DNA of 64,000 nucleotides from Sutcliffiella cohnii (GCF_002250055.1 NZ_CP018866.1:326001-390000); one strand, 5' to 3'; counted from the stretch's first letter, positions 44,083 through 53,000 are shown. Translations and numbers: made by a program. Notes: generated by a model not told the origin, from the letters alone.

Positions 44083-44550
44083 ATGGTATATTCAACATTA
44101 AATCATATTCAAGGTAAGATTGGAAGTCGATGGGCGCAATTTGTGAGAGAGACTGGAGTAGAGAATGTTTTAATTGTTGCGATTGATGCAGCTAAATATA
44201 CTCCCAAAGCTATGATTGCTTCGTTTTATGGAGAAATATTAGAAAAACCATTTGATATAGATGCATCTATGTCTGGTTTTACTAAGTTAAAAACTCTTAT
44301 TGGAAGACATAAAGTAAGAGCTAATACGCGAGTGGTGGTCGGCATTGAAACTACTGGACATTACTATGAACATTTAGTCTTTAAATGTCACCTTGAGGGG
44401 TATCATGTACGAGTGGAACAAGGGGACAGGAATATTGTGCACGCATTTGTTAACATAAATGTCAAAAAATGTGTGGACGGCTTTCCTGTCCCCCTGTTTC
44501 AAGGAGTTTCTCCAGTCGTTAAGCACAATTGCATTACTACTATTGGGTAG
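44083..44550 (+). pseudogene. IS110-type transposase, N-terminal remnant
   Basis: AAAGGAG precedes ATG 44083. RNase H-like DEDD start of IS110 transposases: VAIDAAKYTPKAMI and VVGIETTGHYYEHL. At codon 111 the frame runs into the 86-bp GGAACAAGGGGACAGG repeat and ends soon after; the C-terminal transposase domain is missing. Confidence 0.75.
44415..44500. repeat. 86-bp dispersed repeat inserted in an IS110 gene
   Basis: Matches 38507-38592 with few differences, including both complementary ends. Flanks differ between the two sites, which fixes the boundaries of the unit. Confidence 0.8.
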
Positions 44551-44571
44551 TCAAAGGTCTTCTCGTTAGGG

Positions 44572-44736
44572 TTATTTTTTTAAGATAAAGCCAATAAGTA
44601 ATATATATACAAAAATAGAAATAGGTGCAGTAACCAAAAATATTGCCCTTAAAATTAAAGGTGGTATACCAAAAGACTCAGAAATCCCTCGACACACCCC
44701 AAAAATCATCTTATCAGTCGTGGGTTTTTGTAACAT
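44572..44736 (-). CDS. PspC-domain small membrane protein
   Basis: 54 aa from ATG 44736 with AAGGGGG upstream: DKMIFGVCRGISESFGIPPL, then a membrane stretch (RAIFLVTAPISIFVYILLIG) and a KK end. This is the PspC domain, alone, as in many short Bacillus relatives. A membrane-stress role is assumed from the family only. Intact. Confidence 0.75.
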   Translation of the reverse strand: MLQKPTTDKMIFGVCRGISESFGIPPLILRAIFLVTAPISIFVYILLIGFILKK

Positions 44737-45239
44737 TTAAATTCCCCCTTTAAGTAAAATTATATTAACATTAGGTACAGACATTTCTTTCAATAAATCT
44801 TTCAATAAATAAATTCATTATAGCATATTTTTAACCTCATTCTATCGATTATTAAAGCAACCGAAAACCTTTTAACGGAACTATTTTTTATTCATCTTTA
44901 ATTCCTCTTACATAAGCTGCAATCAAAATGAATTTACCAGATAGAGATATTAAACTCGTCAGTATCTTATTTTCTAGCTGTATCATCGACAACAATATTC
45001 TTTGCTCTTTGATTAATGTGCTCCTATTTGACTTGTGTAAATGAACTTAATCCCCTGACTGCAAAACTAGATCTTTTTTTTGCAATATATATTATGTTTT
45101 CAACTAAACTTGCAACCTAATTAATATACTAATAATATAAAACTATCAGAATTTTTATACTTTTTCTACTCTTTATCTTACATTTTATGGTTGATTGTGG
45201 TATTGTAGAAGAGAATAAAATGTCAAAGGAGTAGTGTAA
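44737..45239. other. Gene-free stretch with a possible fragment
   Basis: A minus-strand open segment (SLISLSGKFILIAAYVRG then IKDE and stop, about 44890-44960) looks like the end of a membrane protein but has no start. Otherwise nothing recognisable. Confidence 0.3.
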
Positions 45240-45957
45240 ATGAAAAAAATTATTAGTACATCTAATCCATTTGAGTCTTCAACTCTAAAATTTTTTACAT
45301 CTTCGAAAGCCTCATCTACAAATTCTTTAAATAATTCACTTACTCCATCTACCTTTTCTTCAGCTGCTGCAGGTAATGATAATAAAAGCATAAAACTTAG
45401 GAAAACTAATGAACAGTGATATATACATAGAACAAATTAAAGATTTACATAGTAAAGGGGATTATCAAAGTCTACAAAAACTTTTCATGGGAGATAACTC
45501 GATTTCATTTGTAATTGAAAAAGATGTAGCAGTTAAAGAAACAGGGCTACTTGAAAAACATGAGATGTCCACATCTAATTTTACTACTATGGACATAAGA
45601 GGTAAGAGTGTTTCTAGACTTTTTTCTCGTGAGGCAACAGAGTCCTCCGGTAGATTTACCAAGGAATGGATTACTAGGCTTTCTGGTTATTATTCATATG
45701 ATGCTAGGACAAATAGAGTAACGAATGTTCAATCCCCTACGTTAAGGTTAGATACAGCTACCTTTGGATCTGCTTTTACACCATACATAGATAGTGTTTC
45801 TACAACTGGAACGAATTTAGGAACTTCTGCAAGGTTTAATGCAACCTATACAATGAAGGCGATTTACGGTATCCCACTTGGAGGCGATTTTCCACTATCT
45901 CAGACATTGAATTTTGGTTCTTTTACAGATTCTTTCATTAATGCTCCATTACAATAA
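45240..45957 (+). pseudogene. Secreted protein gene with inverted signal-peptide segment
   Basis: ATG 45240 (AAAGGAG upstream) opens a 59-codon nonsense frame; the real body (MNSDIYIEQIKDLHSKGDYQ... to 45957, 182 codons) begins at 45409. On the opposite strand of 45252-45410 lies FMLLLSLPAAAEEKVDGVSE ... EDSNGLDVL. Flipping that segment joins it in frame to MNSDIYIEQ. It also joins to the start as MKKLLVFLSFMLLLSLPAAA if the A7 run were A6. The gene is a secreted protein of about 230 aa, unknown family, currently off by inversion plus a one-base slip. Confidence 0.7.
45252..45410. other. Inverted (possibly invertible) segment
   Basis: Bounded by ATTAGT (45252-45257) and its complement ACTAAT (45405-45410); 147 bp lie between. 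Inverting it rebuilds the coding frame at the right junction exactly. No invertase gene is adjacent. Confidence 0.6.
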
Positions 45958-46001
45958 TAGAAGATAAATGTATAAATAATGTTTTCTCTAAAATAACAAA
46001 T

Positions 46002-46036
46002 GAGACTATAGATTATCCAAATTCTATAGTCTCTTT
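46002..46036. terminator. Intrinsic terminator
   Basis: GAGACTATAG ... CTATAGTCTC followed by TTTG; lies after the secreted-protein gene and at the end of the minus-strand merF-like remnant. Confidence 0.75.
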
Positions 46037-46159
46037 GTTATTGCGCCTAATCCAAGCGTACCTAATAAAATTACTAAAATAGGTGTAGCACAACATAACA
46101 AAACCAAAAATGTACCTATATGCCCTGCAATAAAGGTCTTATTATGTTTTATGTTTCAT
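46024..46159 (-). pseudogene. MerF-like small membrane protein with a 7-bp tandem duplication
   Basis: Minus frame KTFIAGHIGTFLVLLCCATP and ILVILLGTLGLGAIT matches the first helix and vicinal CC of MerF mercury transporters. At the start, AAACATA occurs twice in tandem right after ATG 46159, pushing the frame out; with one copy it reads MKHNKTFIAGHIG. Stop at 46024 makes a protein of about 42 aa, shorter than MerF (about 80), so the second helix is also missing. Confidence 0.5.
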
Positions 46160-46245
46160 TTCAAAATACCTTTCATTCTTCCTGACGGTACCCCATATTT
46201 ATCACCTCAAGATTTTCTTAATACAAGTTTAAATCAAAAAAGCTG

Positions 46246-46302
46246 TATGCAAACTCAATTTCCATGAGTTTGTCTACAGTCTGACTTAAGCTTGCTTAAG
46301 TT
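46246..46302 (-). terminator. Hairpins downstream of cwlJ
   Basis: Two adjacent palindromes, AAACTCA ... TGAGTTT and ACTTAAGC ... GCTTAAGT, between the end of cwlJ and the merF-like remnant. Confidence 0.4.
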
Positions 46303-46350
46303 TCTTTTGTTTATTTTTCTTTACAATTTTCTTAGAGATTATTGTTATAT

Positions 46351-46782
46351 TCAATAAACCCTATATACATCTGGACATTCGGATTCAACAGGTGAGTAGA
46401 AGCAATGAAGTTTATATCGGCCACTGTTCCACTGATTCCACCACTGGGCAGGGCAAGTGCCATTCGGTCTAAAAAACCATAGTGCTCGTTCTGCTGGATG
46501 ATGCCTTTCACCATTAATTATTCGTTCTGCTAATCTGATTTCTTTTTCTCTTGCCCTTTGATAAAAGTATGGATGGTGTACGGCTTCAAATCCTCCAGGG
46601 GACTGCCAAACCATTCGTTCTACAGAATTAATATCAACAAAATCTAAACACCTTACTCGTACTCTATTTACACAAACATTGGCGACTAATAACATTCCTT
46701 GCTCCCCTTCACCTTCTGCTTCCGCACGGATAAGTCTTGCTAGAAGTCTTTTATCATTATAACTTGCCTTTATTACAGCCAT
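46351..46782 (-). CDS. cwlJ: Spore cortex-lytic enzyme CwlJ
   Basis: 143 aa, the usual CwlJ length (about 142), no signal peptide. ARLIRAEAEGEGEQGMLLVANV holds the catalytic Glu of the SleB/CwlJ hydrolase fold, followed by GGFEAVHHPYFYQRAREKE, NGERHHPAERALWFF and CPAQWWNQW. CwlJ sits in the spore coat and degrades cortex in response to Ca-dipicolinate. GGAGGG site. Downstream of a gerA operon on the same strand, 77 bases after gerAC; expected to be a sporulation gene. Confidence 0.93.
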   Translation of the reverse strand: MAVIKASYNDKRLLARLIRAEAEGEGEQGMLLVANVCVNRVRVRCLDFVDINSVERMVWQSPGGFEAVHHPYFYQRAREKEIRLAERIINGERHHPAERALWFFRPNGTCPAQWWNQWNSGRYKLHCFYSPVESECPDVYRVY

Positions 46783-46859
46783 GATGCCCTCCTTTGCATA
46801 AACTAAGTCGTACTTTAATACTATTCATTAAAGCCATGATAAATACTCAGCAAGTTTTT

Positions 46860-47942
46860 TTATTTAACCATCCCGGTATCAATTATTTTAACGGTAACAC
46901 TAGGGGTAACATTCACCCTGTCAATTGTCTTGGGCCAGTCCAAGTTTTTCCATGTTTGATAATCCATTTTTTGTTTTATATACTTTCCTAAACCGAGGTT
47001 ATCTATTTGATGTTCCTTCATAGTTTCCAATATATCTCGTATTTGATTTTCAATATTTTCTTGAATGTAATTCTCTAATGCTTCTATTTCTTTTTCATTA
47101 GTGATGTCTTTATTTCCTTGGTATTCCAGTAAGAAGCCTTTAAAATCAATTGACAACTTCACATCTATTTCTTCTTTATCTCCTAGTGTAACATCTATAC
47201 TTCTTTTATTCGTTAAAAAACTAAATAATACTTTTTCTTCTTCGTTTTTAATTAATAAATCACCTTCTTTAAACTCTCCAGTTAGTAAAAAAAAGATTCT
47301 TGCTTGTATGGCTGGTATGGTTGTTTTTAACTGGTCACCACTAAATAACCCGATTCCGTCCGACATTATTCCGTCTTCCGATTGTAAAATAATAGGAGCA
47401 ATAGGATCAATAGCATCGTCTAGGTAATCTTTTGCAAATTTATGTATATCCATTTCAGGAATTGTATTTAACCTTGCTTCTTTTTTTAGAAGATTTTCGA
47501 TTACAGTGTCAACCATTTTATATTCTGGATAGTCCTTTGATAATAATTGTTTTGGATTGCTTTTTACTATTGACAGTTTTACTGTAGGTCTTGAAACAGG
47601 GTCTCGATAAAATGTGTCAATTAAATCCCATACTCCCTTTTCTGCTAGTTTCTCTCCAATTAAAATACTTCGAATTTGCCCGGAAACTAAATTTTTATCT
47701 GTTTTTTTACTTAAAAATATTCTTGATTCCTTCGAAGTTTCAACCACCGTAGTGATTGTCTGTTGTTTTAAGGTTTCTGCTACTGGTAGAGATATTGTCA
47801 CTTCAAGTTTCCCTGAATTTTCTCCTTCTTCAATTAACTCATAACCTATTGTATGAATAAACCCTAACTCTTCTACAATTTTTTGGTCCCTACATCCCGG
47901 TAGTACCAACAATATTAGAATAATTAGTAAGATTCTAGACAT
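46860..47942 (-). CDS. gerAC: Spore germinant receptor subunit GerAC (Ger(x)C lipoprotein)
   Basis: 360 aa. Signal peptide with lipobox VLPGC (Cys16), then FIHTIGYELIEEG, and the Ger(x)C C-terminal region (LLEYQGNKDI, IENQIRDILETMKEH, LGLGKYIK). Third subunit of the ABC germinant receptor, lipid-anchored on the spore inner membrane. Overlaps gerAB by 8 bases. GAGGAGAAA-type site within the preceding gene. Confidence 0.92.
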   Translation of the reverse strand: MSRILLIILILLVLPGCRDQKIVEELGFIHTIGYELIEEGENSGKLEVTISLPVAETLKQQTITTVVETSKESRIFLSKKTDKNLVSGQIRSILIGEKLAEKGVWDLIDTFYRDPVSRPTVKLSIVKSNPKQLLSKDYPEYKMVDTVIENLLKKEARLNTIPEMDIHKFAKDYLDDAIDPIAPIILQSEDGIMSDGIGLFSGDQLKTTIPAIQARIFFLLTGEFKEGDLLIKNEEEKVLFSFLTNKRSIDVTLGDKEEIDVKLSIDFKGFLLEYQGNKDITNEKEIEALENYIQENIENQIRDILETMKEHQIDNLGLGKYIKQKMDYQTWKNLDWPKTIDRVNVTPSVTVKIIDTGMVK

Positions 47943-49017
47943 GTTTTCTCCTTCTTTTTAAAAATATAATTGTCAATACTAACAGTGGTAAGAAAATGGA
48001 TATTAGTATTTGAACTTTTGCTAATAAAGATAACAAAGAAGTAAGTTCATTTTTGGTGACAAATGGTAATGTCACTAAGTATCCAACTACCAATAATGCA
48101 AAAGCACTACGTTGAGCACTCCACATAACAACTCTTTTAAACGTAACTAAACTAATCCATATATACATCGTTATAGTAATTATTAACTTCAAATAAAATA
48201 ATATAAAAAATCCGGAGTCCAATCGTTCAATAAAGTCAAATTCTATATACTGCAATAAATTTATTACGGGATAAACTTGATAATTTAATTGTTGGAAACT
48301 ATTAAACCCGTAACAAAAAATCGTTACACTCAAATATATTAATGTGGTATACAGGTGCCCCCAAAACACGTATTTAAAAACCTTTTTCTCTTTTTTTATG
48401 TAAGGAAACATGAATAGTGTTACTTCAAACCCTAGAAATGCTGTATATAACTCTATCATGCCTCCATAAAAGTCATTATGTTCATTAAAAACAAAGGTAG
48501 AAAATTGCAAAAAAGAGAAATCGGGAACAAAATAAATTAAAAGGAATATCATTGGTGCTGATAAGAAGAAAAACAATGTAGAGACGTGAGCAATTGTTAC
48601 GATTCCACTTGTCACAAGGTAATACGTAAGAATTAATGTTAACAGTACAAACCATTGTATATTTGTTTGTGGAAAGTATAAAAACTTCATAACATGTACA
48701 TATTGTTTTGCAACTGTAATGGAAAGAACGGACCAAAATATACTCAAACAAAGATACAAAGGTTTGGCAATAATATTCACCTTTGAAAAAGAAGTCTCGA
48801 TTGTTTGAAAAATTGAACTTCCTTTATTAAAATAATAAATTCCAGCAATTAATCCAATTTGAATCATAGCAAAAACTGAAATGGGTATAATCATTAACCA
48901 ACCATTATATCCAAAATAATTGGCTACCATGTTAGGTAACATAAAGAGCACTATACCCGTTTGAGTCATATAAGTAATAAAAAAGAGATAGAACGGTTTA
49001 AATTTTTCAGTTTGCAT
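47935..49017 (-). CDS. gerAB: Spore germinant receptor subunit GerAB (amino-acid permease family)
   Basis: 360 aa from ATG 49017 with AAGGAGGGA ten bases upstream. About ten membrane helices, APC-superfamily spore permease (MLPNMVANYFGYNGWLMII near residue 30, FVPDFSFLQF, AFLGFEVTLFMFPYI). The B subunit carries the germinant-binding pocket; ligand not predictable here. Middle gene of gerAA-AB-AC. Confidence 0.92.
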   Translation of the reverse strand: MQTEKFKPFYLFFITYMTQTGIVLFMLPNMVANYFGYNGWLMIIPISVFAMIQIGLIAGIYYFNKGSSIFQTIETSFSKVNIIAKPLYLCLSIFWSVLSITVAKQYVHVMKFLYFPQTNIQWFVLLTLILTYYLVTSGIVTIAHVSTLFFFLSAPMIFLLIYFVPDFSFLQFSTFVFNEHNDFYGGMIELYTAFLGFEVTLFMFPYIKKEKKVFKYVFWGHLYTTLIYLSVTIFCYGFNSFQQLNYQVYPVINLLQYIEFDFIERLDSGFFILFYLKLIITITMYIWISLVTFKRVVMWSAQRSAFALLVVGYLVTLPFVTKNELTSLLSLLAKVQILISIFLPLLVLTIIFLKRRRKHV

Positions 49018-49036
49018 ATAAGGCTCCCTCCTTAAC

Positions 49037-50401
49037 CTATTTCTTAAAAAACTGATAAGGAGCACGAATGATAGTATCTTTTATATCCTTCAAAGATAGT
49101 GGGGATATAGGCTTTAAATAATACTCCCCTAAATTCTTTAACCTGCAGAGGTGAATCAATATAATAACAAATCCAAAAATGATCCCAAAAAAGCCCCATA
49201 TGGATGCAAGAATAATAAAGAAAAATCGAGTAATTCTTAAAGATGCTGTCATTATGATATGTGGTACTACAAAAGATGATATGGCAGATATAGAAACTAC
49301 AATAATTAGAACATTGCTTGTAAAACCAGCCTCTACTGCCGCGGTACCAATTACTATTCCCCCAACTATGCCAATTGTTTGTCCAATTTTAGAAGGCAGT
49401 CTTGCTCCCGCTTCTCTTAACAATTCAATAATACCTTCAATAATTAATGCCTCAATTACTGGATTAAATGGTACTTTACTTCTTGATTGAATAAACTCAT
49501 GAAGTAATTTAACAGGGATAATCTCATAATGAAACATTGACACTGCTACATAAAAAGCGGAAGCGAATAATGTTATAAATAGTGCAGCAAATCTTAATAA
49601 CCTAGATAAAGTACCAAGTAACCACCGTTGATTATAATCATCTGGGGATTGAAAGAATTCAAAGAAATTTGTTGGGGTTGATAATGAGTAGGGGCTGCCA
49701 TCCATTAAACAAAGAACTCTGCCCTCAAGTAACTTAGATGTCGAGACATCTGGTCTCTCCGTCGTAAAATACTGCGGAAAAACAGATAACGGCTTCTTGT
49801 CTAAATACTGTATAATTTTATTTAAGTCATTAACTCCTTTTGTATCAATGTTATTGATCTTTTCTTGCAATCCTTTAACTAATATAGGAGAAGTAATCCC
49901 CTCAATATATAACAAATACATTTTCGTTTGTGTGATGGTACCTATGTTATAACTAAGAACTTTTAAATAGTCTGATTTAATCCTTCTCCTAATCATAGAC
50001 AAGTTAGTTCCAATATCTTCTATAAAGGCTTCTTTGGATCCTACAATTACTGTTTCAATTTCTGCTGGAGAAACACTTCTTGTTTTAGGAACATAAATAT
50101 CTACTGCATACGCAAGTGAATTTTGGTATATTATTAATGCTTTTCCTTCAAGTACTCCCTTAACCATTAAATTAATATCTTCTTCTTGTTGATATTGTTT
50201 TCTTCTTAATATAATTTTTACTTCCTCATCATTTGTATTTGAAAAAGGTTGTAAAATGTTATTTTTCAACTCTTCTTCCCCTACTAGATGACCAAAATAT
50301 AATACCTCAATTTTCAACTCTGGAAATGTCCTAATTACTAAGTCATCACAATAATCTAATCGATCTTTGACATGTACAGACAAGTTTTTATTTATGTACA
50401 T
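49037..50401 (-). CDS. gerAA: Spore germinant receptor subunit GerAA
   Basis: 454 aa. Large N-terminal hydrophilic domain (about 1-250), a conserved TERPDVSTSKLLEGRVLCLMDG..P segment, then five to six helices with PVIEALIIEGIIELLREAGARLP and VGGIVIGTAAVEAGFTSN. GAGAGGAT site. First gene of the receptor operon; a sigma-G-like promoter lies upstream at 50431-50460. Shorter than B. subtilis GerAA (about 480) but with all conserved blocks. Confidence 0.93.
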   Translation of the reverse strand: MYINKNLSVHVKDRLDYCDDLVIRTFPELKIEVLYFGHLVGEEELKNNILQPFSNTNDEEVKIILRRKQYQQEEDINLMVKGVLEGKALIIYQNSLAYAVDIYVPKTRSVSPAEIETVIVGSKEAFIEDIGTNLSMIRRRIKSDYLKVLSYNIGTITQTKMYLLYIEGITSPILVKGLQEKINNIDTKGVNDLNKIIQYLDKKPLSVFPQYFTTERPDVSTSKLLEGRVLCLMDGSPYSLSTPTNFFEFFQSPDDYNQRWLLGTLSRLLRFAALFITLFASAFYVAVSMFHYEIIPVKLLHEFIQSRSKVPFNPVIEALIIEGIIELLREAGARLPSKIGQTIGIVGGIVIGTAAVEAGFTSNVLIIVVSISAISSFVVPHIIMTASLRITRFFFIILASIWGFFGIIFGFVIILIHLCRLKNLGEYYLKPISPLSLKDIKDTIIRAPYQFFKK

Positions 50402-50430
50402 AATATCCTCTCAAAATGTTAGTTTACAGT

Positions 50431-50460
50431 TAGCATTACAAAATTATGGTATGTTATTCA
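50431..50460 (-). promoter_or_regulatory. Candidate sigma-G promoter of the gerA operon
   Basis: On the minus strand TGAATA, 17 bases, AATGCTA; sigma-G promoters have a TGAATA-like -35 and CATNNTA-like -10. About 30 bases before the start of gerAA. Confidence 0.45.
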
Positions 50461-50527
50461 TAATTATTTATGTTGGTTATAGTAAACATGTTATTACAAA
50501 GATTGACCAAATAATCTTTTGTTAATT

Positions 50528-50564
50528 GCAAAACAAAAAAGACAAGTTATTTAACCTGTCTTTC
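50528..50564. terminator. Intrinsic terminator
   Basis: AAAAGACAAG ... CCTGTCTTTC hairpin with A- and T-rich sides between gerAA and the Hsp20 region; can act on the minus-strand transcript from 51257. Confidence 0.7.
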
Positions 50565-50644
50565 TCTTTCGATGAATTAATTACAATTTAGGTACTATAA
50601 TGATTATTTATTAGCTTATATAAAGCCTATGATCCTTATCAGAT

Positions 50645-50818
50645 TTATAAAAAGCTTTTCTTAATATTATCTGTTAACTCAGAAATGACCTTTTTCTTTT
50701 GTTGTTCAGGTGAATGAATAGTTAAAATTATCAAATCCACCAAATCAGGACTTTCTTTAGCTAATTCCTGCATGTAGTCATACCCGAAATCTTTCATGAC
50801 CAGTAGCAATTTACTCAT
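50645..50818 (-). CDS. Small protein downstream of hsp20, 57 aa
   Basis: ATG 50818 one base after the Hsp20 stop; reads KLLLVMKDFGYDYMQELAKE, then SPDLVDLIILTIHSPEQQ and a lysine-rich end. No recognisable family; translation probably coupled to hsp20. The frame composition and tight spacing support a real gene, the weak ribosome site argues against. Confidence 0.5.
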   Translation of the reverse strand: MSKLLLVMKDFGYDYMQELAKESPDLVDLIILTIHSPEQQKKKVISELTDNIKKSFL

Positions 50819-50819
50819 G

Positions 50820-51257
50820 TTACTGGAAACTTACATCTATCTTCTTTTTTACGTCCTTCGCCACTTTTGGCATTGTTATTTCAAGTATTCCATTTTTGTA
50901 CGTAGCTTTAACCCCATCATGTGAAACGGGGCTTGGAAGTGTTATCATACGTTGAAAACGACCTGTATAGCGTTCCTTTTTTAACATATTTTCTTCTTTT
51001 ATTTCATTGGTACGCTTGATAGAACCACTAATGCTTAATCTGTTATTTTGTATATCAATATCTACATCTTCTTTCTTTTCAAGACCAGGTAAATCACATG
51101 TTGCCACAACCTCATTCTCAGTTTCATGAACATCTACTCGAATCCCACCTATACCATGTTCATTGTCAAACGAAATTGGTAATTCCGAAAAGAAACGATC
51201 GAATTCTCTTCTTATATTTGATAATTGTCTAAATGGATCATAAGGTACTAATGACAT
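50820..51257 (-). CDS. Hsp20/alpha-crystallin small heat-shock protein
   Basis: 145 aa from ATG 51257, with AAGGAGGA upstream; an extension to 51317 has no ribosome site. Alpha-crystallin domain: VDVHETENEVVATCDLPGLEKK, IQNNRLSISG, the RMITLPSPVSHDGVKATYKNGILEI segment, C-terminal KKKIDVSFQ. N-terminal DPFRQLSNIRREFDRFF. Cytoplasmic ATP-independent chaperone. No CIRCE or CtsR heptads seen upstream. Confidence 0.93.
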   Translation of the reverse strand: MSLVPYDPFRQLSNIRREFDRFFSELPISFDNEHGIGGIRVDVHETENEVVATCDLPGLEKKEDVDIDIQNNRLSISGSIKRTNEIKEENMLKKERYTGRFQRMITLPSPVSHDGVKATYKNGILEITMPKVAKDVKKKIDVSFQ

Positions 51258-51360
51258 ATTCAATCCTCCTTGGTTATTTTCAAAGATATTATTCCAATTT
51301 TGTATACGTTTATTCATAAATCCTTTACTTTACGTTCTGTACAAATGGATTCGTATCTGT

Positions 51361-51430
51361 ACTGTGGGACGAAGGGACAGGAAACTCGTGCACACATATA
51401 TTGGAAGAAGAATATAGGGCGGTAAGTGCA
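51361..51430. repeat. Dispersed repeat copy
   Basis: TGTGGGACGAAGGGACAGGA ... CACACATATATTGGAAG; member of the family at 38507, 43651 and elsewhere. Confidence 0.7.
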
Positions 51431-51514
51431 GGTTAAGTAAAACAAATCACCTGAATGGGACATGCCTCTATGTCAGTTGACTATATAGCTGAATTTAAAG
51501 TTTTGAATATAAGA

Positions 51515-51564
51515 GGCTGTCAAATGTCAGTTTAACTCACTTTTGGGACAGCCCCTTTTTTTTA
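51515..51564 (+). terminator. Terminator-like hairpin
   Basis: GGCTGTC ... GACAGCC followed by CCTTTTTTTTT on the plus strand; no plus-strand gene ends here, so probably part of a lost element. Confidence 0.5.
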
Positions 51565-51576
51565 TCTATTAAGCAA

Positions 51577-51880
51577 TTAAGCTCTCGGCTCGTAGCTCTC
51601 ATCAATCACCAGGATTGGTTTAATTGTCTTACCGGAATTCGAGTCTTCGGCGGCTTCATTGATTTCCTCAAGTTTGTAGAATTGAGCAAGTTTGTCGAAT
51701 GCGAAGTTCCTATTCTTATAGAATTCGACCATTTGGATAGTTGTGGTACGGCTTTACCCATACGTGCGCCAATGATGTTACGATTTTTCATGGCTAAGTC
51801 ATTGATGGTGCTAATCGTGATTTCTTCCGCTGCTGCAAGTGGTGCAACAGAGCCACCTACTGCTAGAAGAGACGAAGGGA
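51577..51880 (-). pseudogene. Zinc alcohol dehydrogenase, C-terminal remnant
   Basis: Minus strand: GGSVAPLAAAEEITISTIND, NIIGARMGKAVPQLSKWSN, then a frameshift near 51690 and KLEEINEAAEDSNSGKTIKP, ILVIDESYEPRA and stop. This is the last third of a medium-chain alcohol dehydrogenase. The 5' part ends exactly at a copy of the GGGACAGG repeat (51870), which may have mediated the deletion. Confidence 0.7.
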
Positions 51881-51940
51881 CAGGAAACTCATCCACACAA
51901 ATATTGGAAAATGACATTTTGATAGGAAATATCAATCACT
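51870..51940. repeat. Dispersed repeat copy
   Basis: GACGAAGGGACAGGAAACTC ... CACACAAATATTGGAAAAT, joined to the truncated dehydrogenase. Confidence 0.7.
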
Positions 51941-52007
51941 ATTTTAAATTTTAGCTTCCCTAGACTATGAGTTTAGGGAATTTCTTTTACTTACTCCTGT
52001 ATTATTC

Positions 52008-52364
52008 ATGGTTTTATTAGACTATGATAAAGCAGGTTACATCGAATACGATGTTTTAGTCAATAAACTGGATGAGACTCTAGAAGAAAAAATTGTATTC
52101 ATAAGTTGTAACGAAGAAGTAGTTAAGGAGAAAATGGTGAGCAACCCAAAAACAATTGAGTCGTTAATTGCCAAAGATGATTCTAAAAAATTGAGTAACC
52201 CATACGATGGTTCTAGTTCGTCGAAGAAATTAGCCGCAAAAGAATTTCACGATAAAGTAGTAAACAGGAAAATCCAACTTGATAATGAGACAGTATCCAA
52301 TTTTAAAACATTGTTTGAAACATTAAATATTCAGGGCTATAATCTAGCGACTGTTAGAAATTAA
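52008..52364 (+). pseudogene. Possible TOPRIM/OLD-like fragment
   Basis: VLLDYDKAGYIEYDVLVNKL, then TLEEKIVFISCNEEVVKEKM and KTIESLIAKDDSKKL. The D-x-D-x-x-G segment followed by alternating beta strands is suggestive of the TOPRIM part of OLD-type nucleases. The frame is open upstream to 51947 without a start or ribosome site, so it is probably a 3' remnant. Low certainty about family. Confidence 0.35.
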
Positions 52365-52423
52365 TACAGAATTTTGACACTATAAATAAGGTTGTCTATA
52401 ATAAACTATACTTGAATAAGTAT

Positions 52424-52460
52424 GCCGCAGTTACGGGTTCGAATCCCGTACTCCTCGCCA
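52424..52460 (+). other. 3' end of a tRNA gene (possible att site remnant)
   Basis: ACGGG-TTCGAAT-CCCGT forms a perfect T-arm, followed by ACTCCTC-G-CCA as the 3' acceptor strand with CCA. No anticodon or D-arm lies upstream. Integrative elements commonly leave such 3' tRNA pieces at attachment sites. Confidence 0.6.
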
Positions 52461-52730
52461 AATCAATAAACATTGCCCTAAGTAGCAGTTATTGGATTAT
52501 TGGTGTGTTTATCGCTAATACCCTCTCAATTGCTATGACGACTTCATGGGAGTCACTCTTGAAAGATAATAAGGAGATGATTGGGATGACAATGTTAACA
52601 ATCTTTACCCTGCTAATAACCTTTGCGGCTTCCGAGGAGTTAGTTTAACAGGTAAAACGGTTGATATAGGAACCGAGGTTATTAGCAAACCATATTAGTA
52701 AAAAGCATAACGTTATTATAAAAGAAGTTT
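52461..52730. other. Short unassigned open stretch
   Basis: A frame to 52648 encodes a hydrophobic segment (YWIIGVFIANTLSIAMTTSW) and ends SEELV; without a ribosome site and fused in frame to the tRNA fragment, I treat it as a remnant of an unknown membrane protein. Confidence 0.3.
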
Positions 52731-52762
52731 TATCATTTGACCCATCTCCATTCAGGAATGGG
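52731..52762 (+). terminator. Intrinsic terminator
   Basis: CCCAT ... ATGGG with a TCC/GGA extension, followed by CTATTTTTTTG. Confidence 0.55.
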
Positions 52763-52779
52763 CTATTTTTTTGCTTTCG

Positions 52780-53000
52780 GTGGGACGAGGGGCCAGAAAA
52801 CTCGTACAAACAGATATTGGAAGATAAATGAAGGTCAAAGGTTAAAAAAACTATATAAAAGCAAATTGTTCTTTGTGTTTCACCATATTTTCATTTTATG
52901 AAGCGTTATCCTAGCAATTTGCTCCTCGAGACATAGAATGAATGATGATGTTTTTTTAACTACGAAGGCGCTACCCAAATGAATAATGTTTTCTTACAGG
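52780..53000. repeat. Long copy of the dispersed repeat
   Basis: GGGACGAGGGGCCAGAAAAC ... CAGATATTGGAAG ... CAAATTGTTCTTTGTG ... CCAAATGAATAATGTTTTC. Collinear with 43651-43890 over its whole length. Confidence 0.65.

Noticed and set aside
52424-52460. Complete tRNA gene
   Set aside because: Only the T-arm and 3' acceptor strand are present; no anticodon or D-arm upstream.
52412-52648. 78-codon frame as a protein
   Set aside because: Its first third translates a tRNA 3' end and there is no ribosome site.
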